Source: Tetrapyrgos nigripes
Lineage: Eukaryota; Basidiomycota; Agaricomycetes; Agaricales; Campanellaceae
Length of the DNA stretch: 64,000 nucleotides
Direction: 5' to 3'
Assembly (NCBI GenBank): GCA_013368315.1
Contig: JAACJM010000195.1
Location: forward strand, 1 to 64,000
In this document: piece after piece, positions 1-8,976 of the stretch
Numbering within the stretch: the first letter of the stretch is position 1
Layout of the letters: every line of letters starts with the position of its first letter
Notes under the pieces: generated by a model
Told to the model about the DNA's origin: nothing
The model's input: the letters and a program-made list of their open reading frames with translations, nothing else
Databases searched by the model: none
Translations under genes and position numbers: made by a program

Positions 1-865
1 TTGCCGATTTAAGAGCACAAGTGGAGCCTGCTGGTGATTACCCGTTGAGGCGTGACGAAATCATGGATCTGGCCCGCAAACAACCCGGCCTTCTACCCCT
101 AGAGTCTTCGTTCAGGCGTCCTCTGGATAACGTCGTTGAGGACATTTGGACATCACATGGACTACCGTGAGTGCTTCCATCACTACACTTGTGACCCTAC
201 CACTAACACATTCCAGAGTTCAACTATTTGTGGAGCGTCTCGTTCGACCAGTAGTTAACAGCTCTAAGGACCTTGGGCTGAGCGAATACTCCAGAGCCAA
301 TCAATATGTCATAATCAGTCTTTCCATTGGGCCAACGCTTACACAAGAACAGTTGGTTTATATAACAACTCTCTGGACTGGACATACGCTTAAAGAACGA
401 ATTCCGAAGCCATTGTGTGGGCATAACCTCGACATTCCTGCCTTGGTCCAGGAGTTCCGTGTAGCCCAATTTGAGGTCGCTAAGAACCAGGTTTGTGCCG
501 GTCTCCTCAGTGGTGCCGCCGTCTATGCATGCCTCAACATACTGTATCTGCTCTAATGGTCTTGCTACCAGTATGCACATATCTGCGCTCTTTGTGGCTC
601 GTGCTCAATTCGTGAGTCTCTATATATGCCAGGTCTTTTAGCCAGTCACTGATGGATACTATAGAAAGATGACAGCAACCTGCGGTTTGCAATCCAGAGG
701 GTCCATGAGTGGGGACCTCTGGTTGATCCTGTTAATTATTTCAACTATGTCTCCACTCTGGATGCACATGCCCGATGGTTCAATAACCATGTTTGGAAAC
801 ACATACAAGATTCTCAAAAACAAAACTTCTGCACTGGACTGGGTGTTGGAGAATTTGAAAGATAG
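1..865 (+). CDS. Paralogue 1 of an unrecognised membrane-protein family (5' end outside window, frameshifted)
   Basis: I do not recognise the product. Frame 3 is open from the window edge to 166. A 50-nt intron (167-216, GTGAGT donor, CTAAC branch site, CAG acceptor) joins in phase 2 to an exon that reads to a stop at 554-556. The stop looks like a 1-nt frameshift: the next frame continues with a hydrophobic stretch to a GTGAGT donor at 612, and a phase-2 junction to 676 gives a last exon ending TAG at 863-865. This layout matches the gene at 3763-5463: same intron phase at the same place, similar ending VAKNQVCAGLLSGAAVYACL versus AQNQLYLSLLVGAVIYHHL, and a related Trp/Phe-rich last exon. 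An integral membrane protein is inferred. It may equally be a genuine shorter gene ending at 556. Confidence 0.5.
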
Positions 866-944
866 GGATATTAAAAGGCCCTGGATGAAGTCAGGTAAAA
901 TTTCAGGTAAATCAGTTTTGAGCTCGTCTGATATCATTGACTCC

Positions 945-1527
945 AGATTTGCCTTATCAGCCAGCTGATCCAGTCAAAGTCAACCACGTCAAAGTCAATC
1001 ACAAGCAAAATGAAATAGCTCTCGCTGATAGCTCAGACGATTCTCTTGCAAGCGACCGAATAGTAGACTGGGTACATGAAACATCCCGCCAAACATCCCG
1101 CCATGTTGTCCCAGACGATTCTCCCTCCCACAATGACAATGACAATACCTTTCTCACCGATGACGCCTTCCCCAACTCCAAATCATCCCCTGATGCCGAG
1201 AAAGATGACACTGTGGCCAGTGACAGCTTCTCTAACTCTAAATCCTATGGCGTTGACTTAGAAGACACTGTCGTCGCTTCCAGTTCCACCGTCCCCGTCT
1301 TCCTGGACCCCGCTGTTGATGGGGCTGTTGATGGGGACACTCCAAATGTAAAAGAGGAGGACGAGTCAGAAAATTCCCCTTTTCCCGATAGTAACAATCC
1401 CATTATTCTTAAGGACTCTTGGAGCTTGATCTGCTGTACTGTGGTTCTCTTAGGCATTTATTCATTGTACTCGTTGTCAGTACTTTTGGGTTCTATAACG
1501 GTCTCTTTTCTATTTTCCCGTGATTAG
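945..1527 (+). CDS. Ser/Asp-rich ORF with C-terminal membrane anchor (possible last exon of the upstream gene)
   Basis: Open for about 190 codons and ending TGA... no recognised family. The frame has no early ATG; it begins just after a plausible acceptor (GACTCCAG, 937-944), so it is probably an internal or last exon rather than a whole gene. Residues 1-150 are acidic and low in complexity (Ser, Asp, Asn, Pro), probably disordered. The last 35 residues hold one or two hydrophobic helices (SLICCTVVLLGIYSLYSLSV), a likely tail anchor. The same acidic style appears in the N-terminal part of the gene at 3763. It could be joined to the gene ending at 865 if that stop is spliced out. Transcript data would decide this. 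Confidence 0.4.
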
Positions 1528-1934
1528 TCGTTATAGACTCTTCACACCTCTAGAATATCCCTCCTTTACACATCTGTATTTATTTTGTCATTCCACATAG
1601 ACTCGTCTGTCAATCCGCCTTGTTTGTAGAGTTTGCCTCTTCAACAACTCACCTTCTGAGCAACCGGTTAAAGAATGCGCTCCTCTGATCACAAAACCCC
1701 TTCCAGCACATCCTCCCCTACAAAGCGCGTAGGGCTGGATCTAGAATCACATGACAAACACAGGCATTATCCTCGAACGCCATCGTTCCTTGTACTTGTA
1801 TCTCGCTTGTATCGCTTACTCACTTAATCCCAACTGTTAAACAACGTAAATTTCTTAAGGGTACGTTTTAAAGCTGCTACGTCTAACCACCGTAGCCACT
1901 TGACGCTCTATTTCAGACATCTCATCCTCCACCT

Positions 1935-2935
1935 ATGCTGTCTCAATCCAACATCCAGGACCCTTTGTCAATTGCATCTGCACCCACAGCATCTATACCC
2001 CCAGTTCTCCCTGGTGGTGAGCCATCTGGAGGAAAAGGAGGGGGCGGCCTCAATGGAACTGAGGTACAGGTGCATGCAGCCAGCACATGTGAAGGAGGAA
2101 GCTCTTATGATGAGCTTGAAGGACAAGATCAGCCGGCCGCAGATAACATCCCCAGCGACGTCGCTCTCCGTCACTCACAGCGTCCTGACCAAGCCGCAGA
2201 CAACATCCCCGGCGATGTCACTCCCCGTCACTCGCGGCGTCCTGACCAATCTATACCCAGAGCCAGCACACCTGAAGGAGGAAGTCCGCGTGATGAGCTT
2301 GAAAAGGACGCAGACAACATCCCACACTCTTCCGTTATACCAACTGATCCCTCCTGTGGCTTCGTTGCCCATCCCTCATGGGATTCTGACGTGGTCACGG
2401 TCTCCCCCGAATCTAGTGTCCTCGTTCATGCACGCAACGCAAGTGTTAATCACTTCACTAAATGACTGGCGTACAATGTTCTACTTCCAGATATTCGTTT
2501 TCAGCTACCTGACATTGTCGCCATAACCAAACATGGTAGAATTGTTGTACCCATGCCTACTGTCAGGATCCAGTCTCGAAACTTCATTGTTCGCCCCACT
2601 CGTTCAGCAGAGAGTGATTCGTCCTCATCAGAGGAGAATGATTCATCCTCATCAGAGGACAATGATTCGTCCTCGACAGAGAATACTGTTATCCCAACAG
2701 AGAATGCTTCGCCTACAACAGTTGATGGTCCGTCTCCCACTGCTGTGAATTTGTAAGTCTTTACTATACAACGCATTTGTGTTCCTTGGGGATAAACAGT
2801 TATTGTAACAGGGGATTCTCAATGCAGGACGATGACGACAACGATGACGACAACGACAACGATGACAATGACAACGATGACGACAACGACAACGACAACG
2901 ACAACGGCAGTGTAAAGCAGGATCGCAATGGGAGA
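1935..2935 (+). CDS. Acidic low-complexity protein of the same array (two to three exons)
   Basis: The ATG at 1935 opens a Pro/Ser/Asp-rich frame with an internal near-repeat (RPDQAADNIPSDV, RPDQ...). The TGA at 2463-2465 lies inside a probable 48-nt intron (2443-2490: GTGTTA donor, CTAAATGAC branch-like site, TTCCAG acceptor), which keeps the frame. Exon 2 then reads PDIVAITKHGRIVVP and a Ser/Glu/Asp repeat (SSSSEENDSSSSEDNDSSS) up to a GTAAGT donor at 2753. Beyond it a GAC/GAT/AAC tract is open in more than one frame (Asp/Asn-rich or Thr-rich), so the 3' end is uncertain. No catalytic domain is visible. Acidic nuclear or cytoplasmic-tail function would be a guess. It lies between two members of the membrane-protein family and may be a fragment of a third. 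Confidence 0.4.
2826..2911. repeat. GAC/GAT/AAC trinucleotide microsatellite
   Basis: About 28 consecutive triplets of the form GAC, GAT or AAC. In one frame they encode an Asp/Asn run, in another a Thr/Met run. Simple slippage-type repeat. Confidence 0.85.
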
Positions 2936-3131
2936 TTGTGACCGCGTTTCAAGGCTACGTGGGCTCTTCATTACGATATGAAACATTGTAGTTTATAAAC
3001 ACTTTGTAGTAGTATCTTGTCCACTCTTAGAGCTTGTCCACTCTTAGAGCTTAGAGACCCATAGCATTGAGGTACTGTAACTGAATTTATGCGTTCGAGC
3101 TGATTACACCATCCTGAGGCTCGTTTTTTGG
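2936..3131. other. Intergenic sequence without a gene
   Basis: AT-rich spacer with a short direct repeat (CCACTCTTAGAGCTTGT...). Nothing else supported. Confidence 0.5.
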
Positions 3132-3134
3132 CTA

Positions 3135-3413
3135 CACTGTGTGCAAACACTTGTAATTCCTTGGATATACAGAGGAATTACACAAGAATTACACTAGTAC
3201 ACTCAATATGTAAGTCCACTTGACTTACTGAAGTATTACCAAGGACCACTGTGAGACTTCATGCCTTACAATAGTCATATATAATTGTTCTATTTTTCTT
3301 GGTCTCTGGTAATACTTCAGTAAGTCAAGTGGACTTACATATTGAGTGTACCAGTGTAAGTCTTATGTAATTCCTCTGTATATCCAAGGAATTACAAGTC
3401 TTTGCACCCAGTG
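3135..3413. mobile_element. 279-bp CACTA-like MITE, copy 1
   Basis: Non-coding palindromic element with inverted arms of about 110 bp. It begins CACTGTGTGCAAAC and ends GTCTTTGCACCCAGTG. The flanking 3-bp direct repeat CTA (3132-3134 and 3414-3416) is the expected target duplication. A second copy of exactly the same length lies at 57925-58203 with a different 3-bp duplication (AAG). CACTA/EnSpm-type elements are known for CACT(A/G) termini and 3-bp target duplications, so I assign it there as a non-autonomous member. No transposase is present. Confidence 0.88.
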
Positions 3414-3529
3414 CTATCAATCAAGGCGGTCTACCGTCTAATTAGGCGCACTTATTATATTCCTTATGTAACTTGGTCAATTGTCGTCTTGGCTCTCACT
3501 CCCACCCCCTCCATCTCATTGGCATTTGA

Positions 3530-3610
3530 ATACGTTTCGGTGCGACACGATTCGGGGACGAATTTGTTTCGTTCTTTGGTACAGTTAGAATCCGCTTCTA
3601 TCTGTGGAAC
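3530..3610. repeat. Recurrent ~50-bp block, copy 1
   Basis: The segment around GGGGACGAATTTGTTTCGTT followed by TACAGTTAGAAT and GCTTCTATC recurs in diverged form at 5890-5945 and 8172-8222. Copies 1 and 2 also share the preceding CATT(C/T)GAAT(A/T)CGTTTCGGTGC. Copy 1 lies about 160 bp upstream of the ATG of the best-preserved family member, so it is probably a 5' leader or an ancient first exon of the gene unit. Confidence 0.6.
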
Positions 3611-3762
3611 CCAGGGCCTGCTAGCGTTTTGTCAACGCTTTTGTCTAAACCACATGTGCGTCACCGTCATTCATTTCTAACTCCCCTCCTTCTACTCCAA
3701 TCTTACGCTCACGGCGTCCACATTTTCTCGTTGCCTAATACTGACAGAGAACAGCAGCTCCA

Positions 3763-5463
3763 ATGTCATTTGTTGCAAAGCCAGGCAGTCCAATGTTGAC
3801 AGGCCAACTGAGTGATCAAGAGGAGCCGAGTGATCAAGAGAGCGCTGATCAAGAGACTGATGATGGGAGTAGCTACGAAGAACACACGACAACGACAAGT
3901 CAATCCTCCTCCATCCGAGCCGACACATCATCCAGCACTGATGAGCTACTTGAAGAACAAAGGCACAACCATGGGCTTCCCAAGCAGCAGACGTCCCACA
4001 AAGGCAAGCGTGGAGAACCAGCATCCGGGGACATTCTCATAATGGGAGATGCATGGAGTCTGTAAGTAGACCGGTTGGTCCCTATCTTCTCTTCTTCTCT
4101 TCATGCTCAAAGTAATTTGTAGGATAGCAAATAGTTCAGAGCATTTTGAGGAATACTTGGGGAAGCTCAAGGTCAAGGTCAATGTTCATCGGACAAATAC
4201 CCTAATTTGGGAGAAGTGGCCTCAGTACACAGCTTTGAAGGTATGTTGTAAATAATTTCTTTGCGCTTTATTTATAAGTACTAACAGGCTTTAGGTGTTG
4301 GACCAACACCTCAACAACTCAATTTCTCCCGCTCTTGCTCAAATGACACCTGACCGACAGTTCAAAATCGCAGATCAGGTGAAGCACGTCAACGGGACCT
4401 GGGGCAAGCCCAATTCTGAGGAGGAGGAAGGCAGCACCAGTTCTGGGGAGGAGGGGGGCGGATTCAGTTTGGGGGAGCCGCAACTCAGAAACTTTGTACT
4501 CGTGACACAGTATGGCCTCACTAGTGAATTTTTTGAACAATTTGGCGATATTCCTGCGTATGCTTACATCCTCGAGTATTATTGGAAGAAGAAAGCCCCT
4601 CAAGAGAACTTCTCTAGACCATTCCGCCGCAGTGAACAAATATCATTTATCAAAGCTATGGAAGTGTACAGCCATACTGCAAGAGCATGACAAGATGGAT
4701 GAAGGGGAGATGAGGCTTGATGTTGATGTGGCAATTCGGGACATTGTCAGAATACATTTGGGAGAAGGAAACTATAGGTAAGTTGAATCATTGATGATTC
4801 TATGTCATGCTGACAGCAACCAGTCGGGCCTTTGCTGAGAAACAATTTCTAGCACTCAAGCCTATCGAAGGTCTATCATTCCCAGCGGAAGACTGCTTCA
4901 AACCAGATGTCTTCTTCTGGAGTATACTCTGTCTAAACAATGTCAACCCAAAGACCCAAGATTTTCTCAAGGCAATTTTTTCCAGCGTGCACAACCGGCC
5001 TGAGCAGGAGCTTTGGATTCCACTGTTTGCGTTGGAATGGAAGACCTATGCTCTACAACAGGCTCAAAATCAATTGTACCTGTCTCTGCTTGTTGGAGCT
5101 GTGATCTACCATCACCTAACGATCACTAAGCCTTTCTTTGGTGTTGTCATTACATTGGATTACTGGTTTGTCTACACGGCTCAGTTCAGCAAAGTGAGTT
5201 TTACACGTACTACACTGTCCCAATAACTGACAGTCAGTTAGACAAAAGGCTTTCAAATTACTCGAAAGTGGAAGTCCTCTTCATCTTTGAATAATTTCGA
5301 TGAGATACTCTACTTTTTTAGCTGGTTCACAGCTTTCTTACACAGGTGGCAGGAGCATGTTTTGAAAGTTTGGGAAGGCGAAGTTGAACACAAACTTAAA
5401 AAACTAGCCGCACGGGCAATCAATAATGTGCTACAAATAATCGCAACTTTACTGTCTGACTAG
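3763..5463 (+). CDS. Best-preserved member of the membrane-protein family (five exons)
   Basis: Unrecognised product. Proposed exons are 3763-4061, 4123-4240, 4295-4777, 4824-5193 and 5242-5463, all with GT-AG introns of 46-61 nt. Residues 1-100 are acidic Ser/Asp/Gln-rich (SDQEEPSDQESADQETDD) and probably disordered. The middle is globular. Exon 4 carries two hydrophobic segments (LYLSLLVGAVIYHHL and FFGVVITLDYWFVYTAQF). Exon 5 is aromatic, then Lys/Glu-rich with a final hydrophobic helix, ending TAG. One problem remains: exon 3 must change frame near 4650-4690, where frame 2 stops at 4690 but the donor at 4778 is reached in frame 0. That means a 1-nt indel, an unusual intron, or recent pseudogenisation. 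It is a paralogue of the gene at 1-865. An integral membrane protein is inferred; its partner and pathway are unknown. Confidence 0.55.
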
Positions 5464-5860
5464 AAAAACGAACAAATATGTATTAGTTGTTAGCAAAGTT
5501 GACTCCTTTTTGACGTCACTAGCACATCCTCTTCCTCTACTTTTGACTCCTTTCTATAGACAATGCCACGTTCTCTCCTTAAGAAGCTTTAGCTACGAGT
5601 TTACCTATCATGTCTCTCTCTTGTACGTCTTACTATTTCGATGGTCTTCTGGATGAAGACCATGCCCCAAGAGCGTCAACTGTGATTGATACAGCCTGGG
5701 TTATTGTACTAATACTAATAGTATTAGTAACTAAGACTTCTGTGTTATTGTTCTGCGTCACGTGTGTGAAGAAGTAATCAACTTGCGTCAGGTCTAATCT
5801 ATTGTCTTGACTCCCATCTTGAACTTCCTCTCACTCTTTCTCTCTCTCTCCCACTCTAGC
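5464..5860. other. Intergenic, with a perfect odd-centred palindrome
   Basis: Contains TACTAATACTA-A-TAGTATTAGTA at 5707-5729 (11-bp arms around one base) and a pyrimidine-rich stretch (5815-5855) ahead of the next recurrent block. No gene seen. Confidence 0.5.
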
Positions 5861-5960
5861 ATTCGAATTCGTTTCGGTGCTACAATATCTGAAGACGAAT
5901 GTGTTTCATCCTCTGGTGCAGATAGAATGCGCTTCTATCGCCACATCGGTCTTTCTTCGC
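5860..5960. repeat. Recurrent ~50-bp block, copy 2
   Basis: GAAGACGAATGTGTTTCATC then GTGCAGATAGAATGCGCTTC, aligned with the copies at 3545-3605 and 8172-8222. In one frame it reads EDECVSSSGADRMRFYRH, parallel to LEDELVSSSDTDRICIYA in copy 3, so the block may be coding in origin. Confidence 0.55.
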
Positions 5961-6016
5961 GAAGGAGACACCGTTGTGTGAAGATCTGCAGTACAGTAGC
6001 AAGGTAGTTCTTTTCT

Positions 6017-6050
6017 CCTCCTCCTCCTCCTCCTCCTCCTCCTCCTTTTC
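6017..6050. repeat. CTC microsatellite
   Basis: About ten CTC triplets in a pyrimidine run just after copy 2 of the recurrent block. Confidence 0.85.
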
Positions 6051-6533
6051 TTTCCAAGCTGACGCTTATACTCCAGGTTCCTCATTCCTTGGAAACCAGA
6101 AGCAAGGAAAACTTTCATGGATGATTTGTATCTTAAATATCAGGTGCATTGACTTGTGACTGGGGGCGTTCTTCAATGCTGACACTTATAATTCATATGA
6201 TTTTTTAGACCACCTCCGATTAGGAAAACCATTTTTGTCCTGTTGACAGACAAGCCCAAGCAAGAGTGCATGTTCACTTTTGCTGCATCTCACGCTCTGA
6301 GTCAATAGATTTAGTAGTGCTCTCATTGACCTTGTCGAGACTCCAAGCAAGAAGAGAACCATTTCTCGCAAATCAAAGGCTAATCCAAGCCCCTCCAAAT
6401 TGAAGAATTTGGTCAGGTTGGATGTATGTCATCATTCCCTTCAATCCAAAGTCATGATCTCTGATATACTACTAGCCCGGAAAGAATTCTGTTCCTCTGA
6501 ACGGCTTCCATGGGCTCGTTCAGTCTACTTTGA

Positions 6534-6791
6534 GGATTTTTGGGAGACGAAGAATGGACACAGAATAGATGGAACAAGGATGATAGATTGTTGAGGATTG
6601 ATCTGAAGCATATGCAGTGGTCCGTAATGGAGTATGTGACTCGTTGGATGTGGAAATTGAGGAAGGAGTTTGGATCTCTCAGTGAGTTGTGGCGGTGTCT
6701 CTTCATGATCGTAATCTGATTTTTTTTTCTGTCAGGCTTTGCAAACTCAGTAGACGAAGTCTTGGAGTCCCTGTTTGAAGTCAGTGTATAG
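6534..6791 (+). pseudogene. 3'-terminal exons of a decayed family member
   Basis: A frame open from 6534 reads through WNKDDRLLRIDLKHMQWSVM and reaches a GTGAGT donor at 6683. A 53-nt intron with a T-rich tract and CTGTCAG acceptor (6683-6735) leads to FANSVDEVLESLFEVSV and a TAG at 6789-6791. The Trp-rich amphipathic style resembles the last exon of the gene at 3763-5463. Nothing upstream (6060-6530) forms a continuous frame with it, so I call it a remnant. The assignment to the family is inference from layout and composition. Confidence 0.35.
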
Positions 6792-7830
6792 TAAAGATCT
6801 TTTTGAAGACAGTTACTCATACGGAGACCCTGAAGACATATGTGCCAAGTCGTTTTCAGCTGGATTGAAATGCTTCGGGCTTCGTTAGTGAAGTCTATTG
6901 GGGCTAGGAATCCGCTGATGGGCGCAGCTTGGTGCTGGTCTCAGTGGTTTGGGTGTTGAGGGCATTATGTCCTCAACGTACATGTGGATTTTTATTCTGG
7001 AAATTTTTCCAACGTTTGGGACCTTCTCTACCTAGTTTCTGAGGTCGTTATCGATAACGCATGCGAGTCCGACTACCCCAGTCCCTGTAGACGTTCTCCA
7101 GAACAATCAATACCTGCCAGCTCATCAATCTCCCAGAACCAAGACATATGACACTGGCCGTTTCTCATTGGGTTGGTACCTTTCCAACGTCGTTATCGGG
7201 GTTTCCTGGAGCTGAGAACTCGTTGGTTGGCACGGATTGGTGAAGCTCTGGTGGTTATGGTGTGCATTGGAGGCTCGCATATCCCAACCGGGTACGCTTT
7301 TTTCATTCTTTATAGCTTATCGCAACTGACTCTGGGTCCTGGGGCTCGTCGGGTTGTATTTCCTCTTCCAGGTGGCCGTGCACATCATCGATTTTGCAAG
7401 GCTTTGGGTCACTGGGTCACCGAAATAGTCTAACGTCGCGCAATTTCAACATGACATGATGAGAAGATAGGAGAATGGTCATTGGGACTGTTTTCTCCGT
7501 ACGTTCTGGTCATGTATGTTTATGTGGGTGTTCTTTCTCCTTATACTGAAGACTTCTAATCGTCTTTCTTTCTCCATGTACAGTGTTAGCAAAACAATGA
7601 AAATGCTGGACAGGCACTGGTGATCCTACCAGAGTCGTTTTGCAAGTCTTTGCCTACAGATTGGCAATGGGAATGCTTTTACTTGTTGTACGTGGGTCGT
7701 CTGATACTGTGAACGCGATAGCCAACTGAAATACCTCCCAGATGCAGGGAAGAAGGAATCCGGTACTATTGACAATTCAACTCGACAATTCATACATGTA
7801 TTCCATTCATACAAGCGTTACAGTCAATGA
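6792..7830. other. Intergenic or decayed sequence, no supported gene
   Basis: Only short frames in several directions. The region lies between two family remnants and probably consists of decayed exons. No repeat boundaries were recognised. Confidence 0.4.
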
Positions 7831-7915
7831 TCGCTCCGTTGTTGCTGTTGAAAGGAGCGGTGGAGCGAGTCTCTGATATTCGTATTGGTTATGCTAGTGG
7901 GACGGGCTTGAAGGA

Positions 7916-8116
7916 ATGTCGTCTGAAGACATTGCCAACGTCTTACTCTTCAACGACCCAGCTGGTACTCAAAATACTAGCATGGAAGATATTGCATCTC
8001 ATGAACTTTGCGTCCTGGCTCTCGCTTCATCAAAACTGGCCCTTTTTGCCTGCTACCCCATAGCATGGCTGTTTTCATTGCTGCTACCATCCCATCGCTA
8101 TTTACGTGCCTGGTAG
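7916..8116 (+). pseudogene. Membrane-segment exon of a decayed family member
   Basis: The frame reads ...SMEDIASHELCVLALASSKLALF..., a hydrophobic helix, and LPSHRYLRAW before a stop. Its order matches the exon of the gene at 1-865: an acidic helix, an A/V-K/N-rich turn, a hydrophobic helix, then a second hydrophobic run with a Tyr-Leu-Arg motif. The second run of paralogue 1 is PVCTYLRSLW in the frameshifted frame. There are no matching exons on either side, so this is a remnant. Confidence 0.35.
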
Positions 8117-8171
8117 AGTCGTTCACGCGCTAAAAGACGCTGAATACTCTAGACTGATCATTTCCGTCCCT

Positions 8172-8222
8172 TGAAGACGAACTTGTTTCGTCTTCTGATA
8201 CAGATAGAATTTGCATCTATGC
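8172..8222. repeat. Recurrent ~50-bp block, copy 3
   Basis: GAAGACGAACTTGTTTCGTC then GATACAGATAGAATTTGCATC, the third copy of the block at 3545 and 5890. What follows (8223-8700) shows no continuous gene, so this unit is probably truncated. Confidence 0.55.
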
Positions 8223-8701
8223 GGTGGCCGCACGGTAAGCGTACTGGTCATTCTTGCATTTTTTTTTGCTAATGATATGCAGTTTAGAATCCTACCCGAC
8301 TCTTCCCATAGCTCCTTTATTATTCTTGGACAATATTCTGCCTCTCGTCTCCACTCCCTGAGAAAGCCACTGTCGCTATCTCCTATACCTTAGCATTACG
8401 TTGTCATCAGGTGGACAGAGCGATCATCTTCTCTGGACTTTGTCCAGCTGGTACCCACTACGCACTCATCACCGTGACGTTCCCGCTTGTTCACCAGTCC
8501 GGTTTTTTCAACTTGGATTTGGGGTTTCGGACTCTCATCTGGACTAGATCGTCAGTTGAGGGCATCTAAATGATCGGTGGTGGCATAGGCTGGGTATTCT
8601 CAGTGTGGCATAGTGTCTCGTATACGTATGGGGTTATGGGTGGTTCTACCCGTTATTGGAAGGGATACGGGTTGCATCGCTCCCATTGACCTCAAGGATT
8701 T

Positions 8702-8770
8702 TGCCTCTGGTACCAATACGAGGTCAAACGTTCTTTCCCCCTGCTTTTTGTGCCCCAACGTATTTCAACA
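8702..8770. repeat. 3' end of a solo-LTR family (fragment)
   Basis: About 70 bp matching the last third of the solo LTR at 19485-19716: CCTCTGGTACCAATACGAGG, a pyrimidine-rich middle, then CGTATTTCAACA. The 5' part of the LTR was not found. It lies just beyond the truncated 3' end of the Mms22-like gene and may mark the breakpoint. Confidence 0.7.
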
Positions 8771-8820
8771 CAAACGAGGAGGAGAGGAAAGAAGAGCTGA
8801 ATAGGTGAAGAATGAAGTGG

Positions 8821-8844
8821 ATCACGCGACCGACGCTTTCGTCA
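8821..8844. repeat. 24-bp direct repeat, left copy
   Basis: ATCACGCGACCGACGCTTT plus (C)GTCA. The same 24 bp with one mismatch lies at 11087-11110, so the pair brackets the Mms22-like gene. Confidence 0.8.
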
Positions 8845-8976
8845 AGCCGCTGCCTGTGCCTAACGATCCTTCCAAAGCCACAGCCTCATCACTGCTACTC
8901 CCAGTGCAACCATCCCTTGCAACACGCTTCCGCCAAAAAATATCTCTGCCAGCATCATCCTTGGTGAAGACTAAGA

